A stretch of 64,000 bases of DNA from Rhizobium sp. FKY42 (GCF_005222835.1 NZ_STGA01000044.1:179480-243479); one strand, 5' to 3'; positions 24,547-33,398 are shown, numbered from the stretch's first letter. The notes: generated from the letters alone by a model not told the origin. Numbers and translations are program-made.

Positions 24547-25908
24547 ATGCACAGACTGGGAAGCGGTATCGCGGGAGGCCGTCTGGCGCCCGCGGAGTAC
24601 GAACAGAATTTTTCAGATCTTCATCCGCGCTTCGACAAGCACGAAGCACTGGTGGCATCCGACCGATGCTATTTTTGCCATGACGCGCCGTGCATGACGG
24701 CCTGTCCCACCGAAATCGATATTCCGCTGTTCATCCGGCAGATATCGACAGCAAACCCCTTGGGCGCTGCCCGCACCATCTTCTCCCAAAACATTCTGGG
24801 CGGCATGTGCGCTCGCGTCTGTCCCACCGAAACGCTGTGCGAACAGGCCTGCGTGCGTAACACCGCAGAGGATCGTCCGGTCGATATCGGCCGCCTGCAA
24901 CGTTACGCCACCGATATTGCGATGGAACAGAACCGCCAGTTCTTCCACCGCGGCGCGGCCACCGGCAAGACGATTGCTATCATCGGCGCGGGTCCGGCGG
25001 GCCTCGCCTGCGCCCATCGTCTCGCCATGCACGGCCACACGGCGGTGATTTTCGACGCACGCGAAAAGGCGGGTGGCCTCAACGAATATGGTATCGCCAC
25101 CTACAAGGCGACGGACGACTTCGCCCAGAAGGAAGTGGATTATCTGCTTGCCATCGGCGGCATCGAGATCCGCAACGGCCAGGCGCTGGGCCGCGATTTC
25201 TCCCTTCAGGATCTGACCGCGGATTACGACGCCGTGTTCCTCGGCATCGGCCTTGCGGGCGTCAACGGTCTTGGGCTGGAAGGCGAAGAGCTTTCGGGCG
25301 TAAACGATGCGGTGGATTTCATCGCTTTTCTGCGTCAGGCAGACAACAAGGCGGATGTGCCGATCGGCCGCCGCGTCGTGGTTCTCGGCGGCGGCATGAC
25401 CGCTATTGATGCCGCCGTGCAGGCCAAGCTCCTGGGCGCGGAAGAGGTCACCATCTGCTATCGCCGCGGCAAGGAGCATATGAACGCTTCCGAATTCGAG
25501 CAGGATCTCGCCGCCTCCAAGGGCGTCACCATTCGCCACTGGCTCGCCCCAAAGCGCATCCTCGGCAAGGATGGCGCGGTTGCCGGCATCGAGCTGGAAT
25601 ATACCGCCCTGCGTGACGGCCATCTCGTCGGCACCGGCGAAACGGGTGTGATTGCCGCCGATCAGATCTTCAAGGCAATCGGCCAGTCCTTCAAGGCAAG
25701 CGGCCTCGGCGCGCTGGCCATGGAGAAAGGCCGCATCGTGGTGGATGATCACTGTCGCACCTCCATGGAACGGGTCTATGCCGGGGGCGATTGCGTCAAC
25801 CGGGGTGAAGATCTCACCGTTTCCGCCGTGGCCCATGGGCGCGATGCCGCCGAAGCCATTCATTCCGCCTTTGCCGTTGCCGGGCAACCGGCTGTGGCTG
25901 TTGCTTGA
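24547..25908 (+). CDS. preT: NAD-dependent dihydropyrimidine dehydrogenase, PreT subunit
   Basis: A 453-residue FAD/iron-sulfur oxidoreductase. The N-terminal part carries two cysteine clusters (CYFCHDAPCMTACPTEIDIP and MCARVCPTETLCEQACVRN, residues 40-115), as in GltD and the N-terminal region of mammalian dihydropyrimidine dehydrogenase. FAD motif AIIGAGPAGLACAHRL and NAD(P) motif VVLGGGMTAIDAAVQA follow. Electrons from NADH pass through it to PreA for reduction of uracil and thymine. GAGGGA precedes the ATG. preA follows by 20 bases. Its neighbour is also called pydA and this subunit pydX in some bacteria. Confidence 0.9.
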   Translation: MHRLGSGIAGGRLAPAEYEQNFSDLHPRFDKHEALVASDRCYFCHDAPCMTACPTEIDIPLFIRQISTANPLGAARTIFSQNILGGMCARVCPTETLCEQACVRNTAEDRPVDIGRLQRYATDIAMEQNRQFFHRGAATGKTIAIIGAGPAGLACAHRLAMHGHTAVIFDAREKAGGLNEYGIATYKATDDFAQKEVDYLLAIGGIEIRNGQALGRDFSLQDLTADYDAVFLGIGLAGVNGLGLEGEELSGVNDAVDFIAFLRQADNKADVPIGRRVVVLGGGMTAIDAAVQAKLLGAEEVTICYRRGKEHMNASEFEQDLAASKGVTIRHWLAPKRILGKDGAVAGIELEYTALRDGHLVGTGETGVIAADQIFKAIGQSFKASGLGALAMEKGRIVVDDHCRTSMERVYAGGDCVNRGEDLTVSAVAHGRDAAEAIHSAFAVAGQPAVAVA

Positions 25909-25928
25909 ACCCGGTGGAGGATTGAACA

Positions 25929-27242
25929 ATGGCTGATCTGCGCAATAATTTCGTCGGCATCAAATCGCCGAACCCCTTCTGGCTAGCCTCTGCCCCGCCG
26001 ACCGATAAGGCCTATAACGTCGAGCGCGCCTTCAAGGCGGGCTGGGGCGGCGTAGTCTGGAAGACGCTGGGCTCCGAAGGCCCGCCCGTCGTCAACGTCA
26101 ACGGCCCGCGCTACGGCGCCATCTGGGGGGCCGATCGCCGCCTTCTGGGCCTCAACAATATCGAACTGATCACCGACCGTCCGTTACAAATCAACCTGCA
26201 GGAAATGAAGCAGGTGAAGATGAACTGGCCGGATCGGGCGCTCATCGCATCGATCATGGTGCCTTGCGTGGAGGAAGAGTGGAAGGCCATCCTGCCGCTG
26301 GTGGAGGAAACCGGTGCCGATGGCATCGAGCTCAACTTCGGCTGTCCGCACGGCATGAGTGAGCGCGGCATGGGGTCTGCCGTCGGTCAGGTGCCGGAAT
26401 ATATCGAAATGGTGGTGCGCTGGTGCAAGCAATATACCCGCATGCCCGTCATCACCAAGCTGACCCCGAACATCACCGATATCCGCAACCCGGCGCGTGC
26501 CGCAAAACGCGGCGGCACGGATGCCGTTTCGCTGATCAACACGATCAACTCCATCGTTTCGGTCGATCTCGATAACTTCGCGCCGGTGCCAACCGTTGGC
26601 GGCAAGGGCAGCCACGGGGGCTATTGCGGCCCGGCGGTGAAGCCCATCGCGCTCAACATGGTTTCAGAAATCGCCCGCGATCCGGAAACCTATGGCCTGC
26701 CGATCTCCGGCATTGGCGGCGTGACGACCTGGCGCGATGCGGCGGAGTTCCTCGTGCTGGGGGCTGGCAATGTGCAGGTCTGCACCGCCGCCATGACCTA
26801 TGGCTTCAAGATCGTTCAGGAAATGATCTCCGGCCTCTCCGACTGGATGGATGAGAAGGGCCACCGCTCGCTGGACGACATCACCGGACGCGCCGTGCCC
26901 AACGTGACCGACTGGAAATACCTGAACCTCAATTATGTGGCGAAAGCCCATATCGATCAGGATGCCTGCATCAAATGCGGCCGCTGCCACATTGCCTGCG
27001 AGGATACATCGCACCAGGCAATCACCAGCATGGTCAATGGCGTGCGCCACTTCGAGGTGATGGAAGACGAATGCGTGGGCTGCAACCTCTGCGTCAACGT
27101 CTGCCCGGTCGAAAACTGCATCACCATGGTGGGTCTGGAACCGGGAACGCTGGACCAGCGCACCGGCAAGATGGTTGAACCCACCTACGCCAACTGGACC
27201 ACGCATCCCAACAACCCGATGGCCCAGGTGGCCGCGGAGTAA
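25929..27242 (+). CDS. preA: NAD-dependent dihydropyrimidine dehydrogenase, PreA subunit
   Basis: A 437-residue protein with an FMN-binding dihydroorotate dehydrogenase-like barrel and a C-terminal pair of [4Fe-4S] motifs. The active-site loop is GCPHGMSERGMG, with the catalytic Cys followed by Pro-His as in mammalian DPD. The ferredoxin part has CIKCGRCHIAC and CVGCNLCVNVCPVENC (about residues 345-405). With PreT it reduces uracil and thymine to the dihydro forms, the first step of reductive pyrimidine breakdown. The next pathway genes are displaced about 2.6 kb downstream. Confidence 0.92.
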   Translation: MADLRNNFVGIKSPNPFWLASAPPTDKAYNVERAFKAGWGGVVWKTLGSEGPPVVNVNGPRYGAIWGADRRLLGLNNIELITDRPLQINLQEMKQVKMNWPDRALIASIMVPCVEEEWKAILPLVEETGADGIELNFGCPHGMSERGMGSAVGQVPEYIEMVVRWCKQYTRMPVITKLTPNITDIRNPARAAKRGGTDAVSLINTINSIVSVDLDNFAPVPTVGGKGSHGGYCGPAVKPIALNMVSEIARDPETYGLPISGIGGVTTWRDAAEFLVLGAGNVQVCTAAMTYGFKIVQEMISGLSDWMDEKGHRSLDDITGRAVPNVTDWKYLNLNYVAKAHIDQDACIKCGRCHIACEDTSHQAITSMVNGVRHFEVMEDECVGCNLCVNVCPVENCITMVGLEPGTLDQRTGKMVEPTYANWTTHPNNPMAQVAAE

Positions 27243-27266
27243 GCGGGATTGGGGGAGAGATTGGGC

Positions 27267-27294
27267 GGGGCATGGTGGTGCCCCGTTTTATTTC
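27267..27294 (+). terminator. Rho-independent terminator after preA
   Basis: The stem CGGGGCA (27267-27273) / TGCCCCG (27280-27286) with a TGGTGG loop is followed by TTTTATTT. It ends the preTA transcript, so the downstream hydrolase and vapBC genes are separate units. Confidence 0.8.
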
Positions 27295-27398
27295 TGGATT
27301 GTTGGCACAAGCGCGCCGACCGACTTGGCGCCAGAAGCGGTCATTGACAGTGAGACCTGCCACCTTATCCTCGTCAGCGGTTGCAAGGGGACGACTCC

Positions 27399-28154
27399 AT
27401 GTCTGAGGTAACAGAACACACCATAGATCGGGGCGATGGCGCTCGTGTCCAGCTATTCCAGGCGCATGGGTCGGACCAACAGAGCGGAGCTATACTGTTC
27501 GTCCACGGCAATCAGGGAGGACTTCTTTTAGGTGGGAGGGAGGCGGTCGATGATGGATCGCTTGTCAGGTTCTCCTCTCGCCTCGGTGTAACAGCTGCCG
27601 CTGTATCGCAACCCGGCTTCGGTGCATCGGACGGTCCGGCGGACTTCTGTGGACCGGCTACCCAAAAAACAATTGTGGCGGCATTGAATTTCCTCAAGCG
27701 GCAGCCGCTAGTCGATCCAAAGCGTATCGTCCTTTATGGAAACAGCCGTGGGGCGGTCGCATCCGCCATGGTGGCAACTAAGGTGCACGATCTTAAAGCC
27801 ATCATTCTGACTGGGGGCGTCTATGACTTGCGAGATGCATACAAAAACAGTTCGCGAGGCCTACAACAAGCCATCCAGAACGAAGCAGGTCTCTCAGACG
27901 AGGCATTTCTGGATCGGTCTGCATTCTATCATGCTCACAGCATCCGATCAGAAACCCTAATTCTTCACGGCAAATATGATGATCGTGCATCTATCGATCA
28001 GGCTGAGCGATTTTCCGAGGCTCTTGAACGTGCAGGTGTCACGGTAAGATTTCACGCGCTTGATGGCGGCCATCGCCTTCCTCGCGATCAGGTCACCCCC
28101 ATTCTCCGCGAATTCCTTACGCGCGTGCTCGCTCCAGCGGCGACTGTTCAATGA
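27399..28154 (+). CDS. Alpha/beta hydrolase
   Basis: A 251-residue single-domain alpha/beta hydrolase of the dienelactone hydrolase / peptidase S9-like kind. The oxyanion segment is FVHGNQGG, the nucleophile elbow GNSRG places Ser116, and Asp194 or Asp195 (HGKYDD) and His225 (GGHRLP) complete the triad. There is no signal peptide. AAGGGG eight bases upstream fixes ATG 27399. Substrate unknown. It lies between the preA terminator and vapBC, in a stretch with a lower GC content than the pyd genes, so it may belong to an inserted block rather than the pathway. Confidence 0.78.
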   Translation: MSEVTEHTIDRGDGARVQLFQAHGSDQQSGAILFVHGNQGGLLLGGREAVDDGSLVRFSSRLGVTAAAVSQPGFGASDGPADFCGPATQKTIVAALNFLKRQPLVDPKRIVLYGNSRGAVASAMVATKVHDLKAIILTGGVYDLRDAYKNSSRGLQQAIQNEAGLSDEAFLDRSAFYHAHSIRSETLILHGKYDDRASIDQAERFSEALERAGVTVRFHALDGGHRLPRDQVTPILREFLTRVLAPAATVQ

Positions 28155-28314
28155 TCGTTAGTTCGCTTCGGGCCGAGAGGCGTCTGCCGCTCATCGCTCG
28201 ATCACCCGCAAGTAAGCTTCGGCGGCGCGATCCTGCTCCCAGCTAGGGCAACTTCTTAGGCATAGTATTTAGCACCAAATGATGCTATTTTTGAGGCTTT
28301 ACTGGAGTCAATAT

Positions 28315-28515
28315 ATGAGATCCACCATCAACCTCGATGATAAATTACTCGAAAAAGCCCGCGCGTTGACTGGAACTCAGGAAACAGCGGGGCTCGTGCG
28401 CCAAGCCTTGGAGACACTGGTGCGGGTAGAAGCGGGGAAGCGCCTCACAGCATTGGGTGGAACCATGCCGGATGCGGAAGCGGCACCACGCCGCAGAGCT
28501 AATTCAGCGCAATGA
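28315..28515 (+). CDS. vapB: VapB-type antitoxin
   Basis: A 66-residue antitoxin of the short VapB family (DUF2191-like). The N-terminal ribbon-helix-helix is MRSTINLDDKLLEKARALTG and is followed by a helix LVRQALETLVRVEAGKRL. The C-terminal tail, with basic and Ala residues, would wrap the toxin. The start at 28315 has GGAG seven bases upstream; an earlier in-frame ATG adds unlike residues. Its TGA overlaps the vapC ATG in ATGA. It should repress its own promoter together with VapC. Confidence 0.85.
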   Translation: MRSTINLDDKLLEKARALTGTQETAGLVRQALETLVRVEAGKRLTALGGTMPDAEAAPRRRANSAQ

Positions 28516-28886
28516 TTTTGGTCGATACGTCTATCTGGATCGACCACTTTCGATCCACCGAAGATGAACTCAACCGGATTATCGAAGCGGATCAACTCCT
28601 TTGCCATCCCTTTGTAATCGGAGAACTTGCTCTTGGAAGCCTGCGGAATCGGGAGGGCGTTCTTGAGCTTTTAGAAACACAGCGGAAAGCCGTTGTTGCC
28701 ACCCATGACGAAGTGATGCTGCTGATAACTCGCCACTCCATCTTCAGCATGGGGATTGGCTATACTGACGCCCATCTGCTTGCGAGCACATTGCTGGACA
28801 GAAGAACCTCGCTTTGGACACGAGACAAGCGATTGGCGGCTGCGGCGCAAAAAGCAGGCGCGACGCTTCATCTGCCGATGGCGTGA
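28512..28886 (+). CDS. vapC: VapC-type PIN-domain ribonuclease toxin
   Basis: A 124-residue PIN-domain toxin. The acidic metal-binding residues are Asp5 (ILVDTSIW), Glu38 (VIGELALG), Asp86 (GYTDAHLL) and Asp105 (TRDKRL), all present, so it should be active. VapC toxins cleave tRNA or rRNA in a Mg-dependent way when VapB is degraded. It is translated in overlap with vapB, the usual type II toxin-antitoxin layout. It faces the convergent rutR gene. Confidence 0.9.
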   Translation: MILVDTSIWIDHFRSTEDELNRIIEADQLLCHPFVIGELALGSLRNREGVLELLETQRKAVVATHDEVMLLITRHSIFSMGIGYTDAHLLASTLLDRRTSLWTRDKRLAAAAQKAGATLHLPMA

Positions 28887-28906
28887 GATCGGTTCGGCAT
28901 CCTCGA

Positions 28907-29539
28907 CTACCTGATCCCCAACCCCCGCAGGAACAGTTCTTCCAGAAAACGGGCGGCATCCTCAAAGCGGCCCTCGCCTGATTTGTCTCCCAGCACCGCC
29001 TGCACCTGCACATCGAAATCCGCGTAGTGCTGCGTGGTGGACCAAATCGAGAAAATCAGGTGATAGGGATCGCATTTGGCAATCTTGCCAGCCTTGATCC
29101 AGGCGCGGATCACCTCCGCCTTTTCATCCACCAGTTCCTTCAGCGGTCCCTTCAATCCATCCTCGATATGCTGCGCGCCTTGAATGATCTCATTGGCGAA
29201 GAGGCGGCTTTCGCGCGGATAATCGCGAGACATTTCCAGCTTGCGGCGAATGTAGGAGCGGATCTCCGTTTCCGGATTGCCCTCCGAATCGAAGGCGCGC
29301 AACGGCTCCAGCCAGGTAAAGAGCATGCGGTCCAGCAGCGCCCGGTGGATGGCCTCCTTCGTACGGAAATAATACAGAAGGTTTGGCTTCGACATGCCCG
29401 CCGCTTCTGCGATCTGGTCAATCGTCGCGCCGCGAAAACCGTGTGCGGAGAAGATATCGAGGGCCGCCTCGAGGATTTTCTCCTCCTTCTCTTCCTGAAT
29501 GCGCGTCCGCCGCTGCGTTTTGGCCGCCCGTGGAATCAT
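28907..29539 (-). CDS. rutR: TetR-family regulator of pyrimidine catabolism, RutR-like
   Basis: A 210-residue repressor, with the start set at ATG 29539 because AAGG lies about eight bases upstream and the protein then begins MIPRAAKTQRRTRIQ. The TetR helix-turn-helix (ILEAALDIFSAHGFRGATIDQIAEAAGMSKPNLLYYFRTKEAI) spans residues 20-62, cited here in pieces. The C-terminal domain is of the YcdC/RutR type (FANEIIQGAQHI, CDPYHLIFSIWSTTQHYADF). E. coli RutR is released from DNA by uracil or thymine. The gene is divergent from the carbamoylase gene, and a RutR-like site sits in the gap between them. Confidence 0.87.
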   Translation of the reverse strand: MIPRAAKTQRRTRIQEEKEEKILEAALDIFSAHGFRGATIDQIAEAAGMSKPNLLYYFRTKEAIHRALLDRMLFTWLEPLRAFDSEGNPETEIRSYIRRKLEMSRDYPRESRLFANEIIQGAQHIEDGLKGPLKELVDEKAEVIRAWIKAGKIAKCDPYHLIFSIWSTTQHYADFDVQVQAVLGDKSGEGRFEDAARFLEELFLRGLGIR

Positions 29540-29683
29540 TCTTCTACCTTGCCCCTCTCGCACCGCAGAACGCATGAGCATATGCACAAAATTTACCCCG
29601 CAAGAAGACTTGCCGGAAACTTGTTCATTTTTTCATCGACAGCGCGATTTTGCGCTTGAGTGCGGCGGTGGAAATTGTAAGCT

Positions 29684-29699
29684 TTTACCAATCGGTCAA
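29684..29699. promoter_or_regulatory. RutR-like operator between rutR and the carbamoylase gene
   Basis: TTTACCAATCGGTCAA matches the RutR consensus TTGACCANNTGGTCAA at 12 of 14 fixed positions. Its reverse complement differs at one base from the site before preT. It lies in the 291-base divergent gap, where it could control both rutR and the carbamoylase/dihydropyrimidinase genes. Confidence 0.65.
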
Positions 29700-29830
29700 A
29701 TATCAATGACCCGCTCGGCAAAGGCAAGCCACTGGCTCGCTGAATGTCAAAAGAAGGTGGGCGATGACCATTAGGGAACAGCAGCCGCATCGCACGATCC
29801 AACGGCTGAAACAGATGAAGGAATGAACGT

Positions 29831-31084
29831 ATGGTGGCGGCACCAGGCGAAAACCTGCGCGTGAACGGCGACAGGCTTTGGGACTCGTTGATGAATATGG
29901 CGAAGATTGGCCCCGGCATTGCGGGCGGCAACAACCGCCAGACGCTGACGGATGCCGATGGCGAAGGCCGTCATCTTTTCCAGCAATGGTGCGAGGCCGC
30001 AGGGCTGACCATGGGCGTGGACAAGATGGGCACCATGTTCGCCACCCGCCCCGGCACCGACCCGGATGCCCTGCCCGTCTATGTCGGCAGCCACCTCGAT
30101 ACACAGCCAACCGGCGGCAAATATGATGGCGTGCTGGGCGTTCTCGCAGGCCTCGAAGTCATCCGCACGATGAACGACCTTGGCATCAAGACCAAGCACC
30201 CGATCGTCGTCACCAACTGGGCCAATGAGGAAGGCGCGCGCTTCGCACCGGCCATGCTGGCTTCTGGCGTTTTTGCGGGCGTCCATTCTCTGGACTATGC
30301 CTATGGACGCAAAGACCCGGACGGCAAGACCTATGGCGATGAGCTGAAGCGCATCGGCTGGCTCGGCGAGGAAGAAGTGGGCGCGCGCAAGATGCACGCC
30401 TATTTCGAATATCACATCGAACAGGGCCCGATTCTCGAGGCCGAAAACAAGCAGATCGGCGTCGTCACGCACTGCCAGGGCCTGTGGTGGCTGGAATTTA
30501 CGTTGACCGGCAAGGAAGCGCATACCGGCTCCACGCCCATGAACATGCGTGTGAATGCGGGCCTCGCCTTTGGCCGCATCATGGAAATGGTGCAGGAGGT
30601 TGCCATGTCTGAACAGCCGGGCGCAGTTGCCGGTGTTGGCCAGACCTTCTTCACGCCCAATTCCCGCAACGTGCTGCCGGGCAAGGTGGTCTTCACCGTC
30701 GACCTGCGCACGCCCTCACAGGAAAAGCTGGACCGCATGCGCGCCAAGATCGAGGCGGAAGCCGCCAAAATCTGTGAGGCGCTTGGCGTTGGCTGCTCGG
30801 TGGAAGCGGTCGGCCATTTCGATCCCGTCACCTTCGATCCGGTTCTGGTAGAGCGGGTTCGCAACGCGGCGGAAAAGCTGGGCTACAGCCACATGAACCT
30901 CATTTCCGGCGCAGGCCACGATGCCTGCTGGGCAGCCAAGGTGGCGCCGTCCACCATGGTCATGTGCCCCTGCGTCGGCGGCCTCAGCCACAATGAGGCG
31001 GAAGAGATTTCCAAGGAATGGGCCGCCGCAGGCTGCGATGTCCTGTTCCACGCGGTGGTGGAGACGGCGGAGATCGTCGCCTGA
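29831..31084 (+). CDS. pydC: Beta-ureidopropionase / N-carbamoyl amino-acid hydrolase
   Basis: A 417-residue dinuclear zinc amidase of the M20 hydantoinase/carbamoylase family. Metal ligands can be read in GSHLDTQP, GKYDGVLGV, WANEEGARF, YHIEQGPIL and LSHNEAEE. The Gly-His of GAGHDACW is the usual oxyanion region. It removes carbamoyl from N-carbamoyl-beta-alanine (third step of pyrimidine breakdown), giving beta-alanine, CO2 and ammonia; an Agrobacterium homologue also accepts N-carbamoyl-L-amino acids. GAAGGA precedes the ATG. The dihydropyrimidinase gene follows by 31 bases. Confidence 0.9.
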   Translation: MVAAPGENLRVNGDRLWDSLMNMAKIGPGIAGGNNRQTLTDADGEGRHLFQQWCEAAGLTMGVDKMGTMFATRPGTDPDALPVYVGSHLDTQPTGGKYDGVLGVLAGLEVIRTMNDLGIKTKHPIVVTNWANEEGARFAPAMLASGVFAGVHSLDYAYGRKDPDGKTYGDELKRIGWLGEEEVGARKMHAYFEYHIEQGPILEAENKQIGVVTHCQGLWWLEFTLTGKEAHTGSTPMNMRVNAGLAFGRIMEMVQEVAMSEQPGAVAGVGQTFFTPNSRNVLPGKVVFTVDLRTPSQEKLDRMRAKIEAEAAKICEALGVGCSVEAVGHFDPVTFDPVLVERVRNAAEKLGYSHMNLISGAGHDACWAAKVAPSTMVMCPCVGGLSHNEAEEISKEWAAAGCDVLFHAVVETAEIVA

Positions 31085-31115
31085 GCAACGAAGAATAGAT
31101 CGAGGGAGCAGACCA

Positions 31116-32570
31116 ATGAGCACAGTCATCAAGAATGGTACCATTGTCACGGCAGACCTGACTTACAAGGCTGACGTCAAGGTGGATGGGGGCAGGATTG
31201 TCGAGATCGGCCCTGATCTTTCCGGCGATACGGTTCTGGATGCGGACGGCTGTTATGTCATGCCGGGCGGCATCGATCCGCATGTCCACCTCGAAATGCC
31301 CTTCATGGGCACCTATTCCGCCGATGATTTCGAAAGCGGCACCCGCGCGGGTCTTTCGGGCGGCACCACCATGGTGGTGGATTTCTGTCTGCCTGCCCCG
31401 GATCAATCGCTCCTTGAAGCGCTTCAAATGTGGGACAACAAGACCTCCCGCGCCACAGCAGACTATTCCTTCCATATGGCAATCACCGGCTGGAACGAGC
31501 GCATCTTCAATGAGATGAAGATCATCGTTCAGGAGAAGGGCATCAACACCTTCAAGCACTTCATGGCTTACAAGGGTGCGCTTATGGTGAATGATGACGA
31601 GATGTTCGCTTCTTTCCAGCGTTGCGCGGAACTGGGTGCCCTGCCGCTGGTGCATGCGGAAAACGGCGATGTCGTTGCCTCCATGACTGCCAAGCTTCTG
31701 GCAGAAGGTAATGACGGGCCGGAAGGCCATGCCTATTCCAGACCACCGGAAGTGGAAGGCGAAGCGACAAACCGCGCCATCATGCTGGCCGATATGGCAG
31801 GCGTTCCGCTCTACGTAGTTCATACATCGTGCGAGCAGGCGCACGAAGCCATTCGCCGCGCCCGCCAGAAGGGCATGCGGGTCTATGGCGAGCCGCTGAT
31901 CCAGCACCTGACGCTGGATGAGAGCGAATATTTCAACAAGGATTGGGACCATGCCGCCCGCCGCGTCATGTCGCCGCCCTTCCGCAACAAGCAGCATCAG
32001 GACAGCCTCTGGGCTGGCCTGCAATCCGGTTCGCTGTCCTGTGTGGCGACCGATCACTGCGCCTTTACGACGGAGCAGAAGCGCTTCGGCGTCGGCAATT
32101 TCGCCAAGATCCCGAACGGCACCGGCGGCCTGGAAGACCGCATGCCGATGCTGTGGACCTATGGCGTCATGACCGGTCGCCTGACCATGAACGAGTTCGT
32201 GGCTGTCACCTCCACCAACATTGCCAAGATCCTCAACATGTATCCGAAGAAGGGCGCAGTTCTGGTGGGCGCGGATGCCGATCTGGTGGTCTGGGATCCA
32301 AAACGCTCCAAGACGATTTCGGCAAAGAGCCAGCAATCCTCCATTGATTACAACGTCTTCGAGGGCAAGGAAGTCACCGGCCTGCCCCGCTTCACGCTGA
32401 CCCGCGGTTACGTGGCAATAGAGGAAGATCAGGTAAAGACGCGCGAGGGTCACGGCCAGTTCGTCAAGCGCGAGCCCTTCACTGCCGTCAACAAGGCGCT
32501 TTCCACCTGGAAGGAACTGGTTGCGCCGCGCAAGGTGGAACGCACCGGCATTCCGGCAACGGGGGTTTGA
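31116..32570 (+). CDS. hydA: Dihydropyrimidinase (D-hydantoinase)
   Basis: A 484-residue cyclic amidohydrolase. The metal site shows HVH in IDPHVHLEMPF, the carbamylated Lys in FKHFMAYKGAL, His in PLVHAENGD and YVVHTSCEQ, and Asp in VATDHCAF. It opens dihydrouracil and dihydrothymine to N-carbamoyl-beta-amino acids, step two of the pathway; bacterial enzymes also hydrolyse 5-substituted hydantoins. The start at 31116 has GAGGGA eight bases upstream and the family N-terminus MSTVIKNGTIVTADLTYKAD. The frame is open further upstream only within pydC. A palindromic repeat element follows the stop. Confidence 0.94.
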   Translation: MSTVIKNGTIVTADLTYKADVKVDGGRIVEIGPDLSGDTVLDADGCYVMPGGIDPHVHLEMPFMGTYSADDFESGTRAGLSGGTTMVVDFCLPAPDQSLLEALQMWDNKTSRATADYSFHMAITGWNERIFNEMKIIVQEKGINTFKHFMAYKGALMVNDDEMFASFQRCAELGALPLVHAENGDVVASMTAKLLAEGNDGPEGHAYSRPPEVEGEATNRAIMLADMAGVPLYVVHTSCEQAHEAIRRARQKGMRVYGEPLIQHLTLDESEYFNKDWDHAARRVMSPPFRNKQHQDSLWAGLQSGSLSCVATDHCAFTTEQKRFGVGNFAKIPNGTGGLEDRMPMLWTYGVMTGRLTMNEFVAVTSTNIAKILNMYPKKGAVLVGADADLVVWDPKRSKTISAKSQQSSIDYNVFEGKEVTGLPRFTLTRGYVAIEEDQVKTREGHGQFVKREPFTAVNKALSTWKELVAPRKVERTGIPATGV

Positions 32571-32601
32571 GGCGGCCAATGTTGGTGCGGGCTGTGATTG
32601 A

Positions 32602-32821
32602 TACCCCCCTCTGTCCTGCCGGACATCTCCCCCTCAAGGGGGGAGATCAGCAGAACGGTTTACCGCTCACTCAATCGATATCGCAAAGAGCTCGCCAAAA
32701 ATCCGCCTATAACCGTGGGCGGACGATACGGTGCCGCGAGTCCATCTCCCCCCTTGAGGTGGGGTCCGAAGGACGGGGCGAGACGCGTGGCTCGACCAAC
32801 AGCGGCAAGGCAGAGGGGGGT
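32602..32821. repeat. Palindromic mosaic intergenic repeat, copy A
   Basis: The left arm (32602-32647, from TACCCCCCTCTGTCC to AAGGGGGGAGAT) is inverted at the right side (ATCTCCCCCCTTGAGG from 32744, and GGCAGAGGGGGGT ending at 32821). About 95 unrelated bases lie between. The right arm is interrupted by extra sequence (32765-32808), so this copy is mosaic or decayed. Arms match the copy at 54553-54738. The look is that of the rhizobial RIME class of intergenic elements; the assignment is by appearance. Confidence 0.75.
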
Positions 32822-32851
32822 GCCCTCTACGTCTCTGGTAGCGAACGGATC

Positions 32852-33265
32852 TCAAATCTTCACCAGCCCATCCAGCTCCGGCAGCAGCACCACGCTTTCC
32901 TGTTCGTTGGGGTCCGTGCGGGCAATGATGGCTGTCGCCGGTTCATCGGAGGTATTGGCCGGAAAGTGCGGAACGCCTGCCGGGATATAAAACAGCTCGC
33001 CCGCGCTCACCACCACATGATGCTCCAGATTGTCGCCGTACCAGGTGTCCGCCTTGCCAGCCAGCATATAGATCGCCGTTTCATGGTTCTCATGCAGATG
33101 CGCCTTGGCGCGCGCGCCGGGCGGCATGGTGAGAATATGCATGCAGATGCCCTTCGAACCCACGGTTTCTGCAGCAATTCCCTCAAAATAGCTAAGCCCC
33201 TGCTTGCCGTCATAGGTATTGCCCGGCTTCACCAACCGGCAGGTGGGCTTCGATGATCCGTCCAT
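32852..33265 (-). CDS. Cupin-domain protein
   Basis: A 137-residue single-domain cupin. Metal-ligand positions are visible in HLHENHETAIYML (motif 1) and the GVPHFPAN stretch (motif 2). ATG 33265 is chosen because AAGGAG lies seven bases upstream and gives MDGSSKPTCRLVKPG; the frame continues 23 codons further but without a ribosome site. No signal peptide. Small cupins of this type act as isomerases, dioxygenases or binding proteins; the role here is unknown. It lies on the minus strand between the pyrimidine enzymes and the ABC importer. Confidence 0.75.
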   Translation of the reverse strand: MDGSSKPTCRLVKPGNTYDGKQGLSYFEGIAAETVGSKGICMHILTMPPGARAKAHLHENHETAIYMLAGKADTWYGDNLEHHVVVSAGELFYIPAGVPHFPANTSDEPATAIIARTDPNEQESVVLLPELDGLVKI

Positions 33266-33398
33266 TTCCAAACTCCTTAATCCCTCTGGTCCCCACGCTT
33301 CTCGCCGCTCACCCAAGGGGCGCGACCGAAGCATTTGCAGCGAAGATAACAGATAAAATGCAACTGACTATTTCTCTCTCTCGTGGAGTGGCGCATCC

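Noticed and set aside
24613..25929. Minus-strand open frame of about 440 codons
   Set aside because: Antisense to preT, which carries full cofactor motifs.
30984..32579. Minus-strand open frame of about 530 codons
   Set aside because: Antisense to dihydropyrimidinase.
32567..33256. Plus-strand open frame across the mosaic repeat and the cupin gene
   Set aside because: It begins inside hydA and runs through the repeat arms into the antisense of the cupin gene, with no ribosome site.
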